From: Dolichospermum compactum NIES-806
GTDB taxonomy: Bacteria; Cyanobacteriota; Cyanobacteriia; Cyanobacteriales; Nostocaceae
Length of the DNA stretch: 64,000 nucleotides
Direction: 5' to 3'
NCBI RefSeq assembly: GCF_002368115.1
Contig: NZ_AP018316.1
Span: 841,568 to 905,567 of the forward strand
The position numbers and the translations under genes are program-made. Under the pieces are notes generated by a model. It saw only the letters and a program-made list of their open reading frames with translations. It ran no database searches and had not been told where the DNA came from. Positions 63,993 to 64,000 of the stretch are shown piece by piece (positions within the stretch are counted from its first letter, which is position 1; every line of letters begins with the position of its first letter).

Positions 63993-64000
63993 AAAAATCT
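63971..64000. mobile_element. Probable insertion-sequence end (partial)
   Basis: GGACTTACGCAAGTGTCACA near 63971 abruptly ends the NTPase similarity. The GGnCTTACGCA motif looks like the terminal repeat of insertion sequences common in cyanobacteria and recurs as GGGCTTACGCA at 53564. The element itself would lie beyond the window, so this is inference. Confidence 0.4.

Overview
The window looks like chromosome from a filamentous, probably heterocystous cyanobacterium (Nostocales). Evidence seen directly: many HIP1 octamers (GCGATCGC), AT-rich DNA, psaK, ndhD, DUF2605/DUF2973 and DUF6761-type cyanobacterial proteins, a CheB/CheR-PAS-kinase hybrid, arrays of heptanucleotide repeats (STRR type), many small interspersed hairpin repeats, and a promoter with a perfect NtcA layout. 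No species is claimed.

Layout. 0-3 kb: HNH nuclease pair, aroA and a hypothetical gene. 3-10 kb: a thioredoxin-fold protein and a peptide/nickel-type ABC transporter (binding protein, two permeases, no ATPase). An AAA ATPase plus predicted PD-(D/E)XK nuclease pair sits between the two permease genes. 10-24.5 kb: mostly housekeeping (L-cysteine/cystine lyase-like enzyme, glycosyltransferase, YjbQ, RppA-like regulator, hisG, ccsB-ccdA, NUDIX, AllA-like, psaK, sufE, thrS), then a frameshifted gene, a RelE/ParE-type toxin-antitoxin pair and a DUF29 gene. 24.6-28 kb: ndhD, a secreted protein and a BolA/monothiol-glutaredoxin pair. 28-33 kb: a 1434-residue Upf1/Dna2-like SF1 helicase translationally overlapped by a winged-helix partner. 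33-40 kb: small genes, an NtcA-controlled response regulator (very likely nrrA), an orphan ABC ATPase, a Ser/Thr kinase, tRNA-Ser(CGA) and a VanX-like dipeptidase.

40-44.2 kb: an Hsp70-like ATPase and a coiled-coil partner, bracketed by an IS607-type recombinase remnant and an ISL3 transposase remnant. 44-45.3 kb: yidD and a phytol-kinase-like gene. 45.6-52.5 kb: a cyanobacterial double-glycine (CTB-type) bacteriocin cluster. It has one precursor, an HlyD adaptor, a C39-peptidase ABC exporter, and four more GG-leader ORFs with very different cores (Arg then Asp-rich, Cys-rich, Gly/His/Trp-rich). Two copies of a ~115-bp MITE-like element bracket most of it. 52.6-63 kb: an alpha/beta hydrolase whose stop lies in the MITE, CheB/CheR hybrid kinase, pyrH-frr, geranylgeranyl reductase and an AI-2E family transporter. 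The right edge holds a STAND/NACHT-type NTPase gene broken by an in-frame stop and apparently by a mobile element.

Strongest candidates for undescribed systems are the Hsp70/coiled-coil pair between transposon scars, the ATPase/nuclease pair inside the transporter locus, the helicase/wHTH pair, and the chemically diverse CTB peptide family. All functional claims rest on motifs read by eye. No database search was possible.
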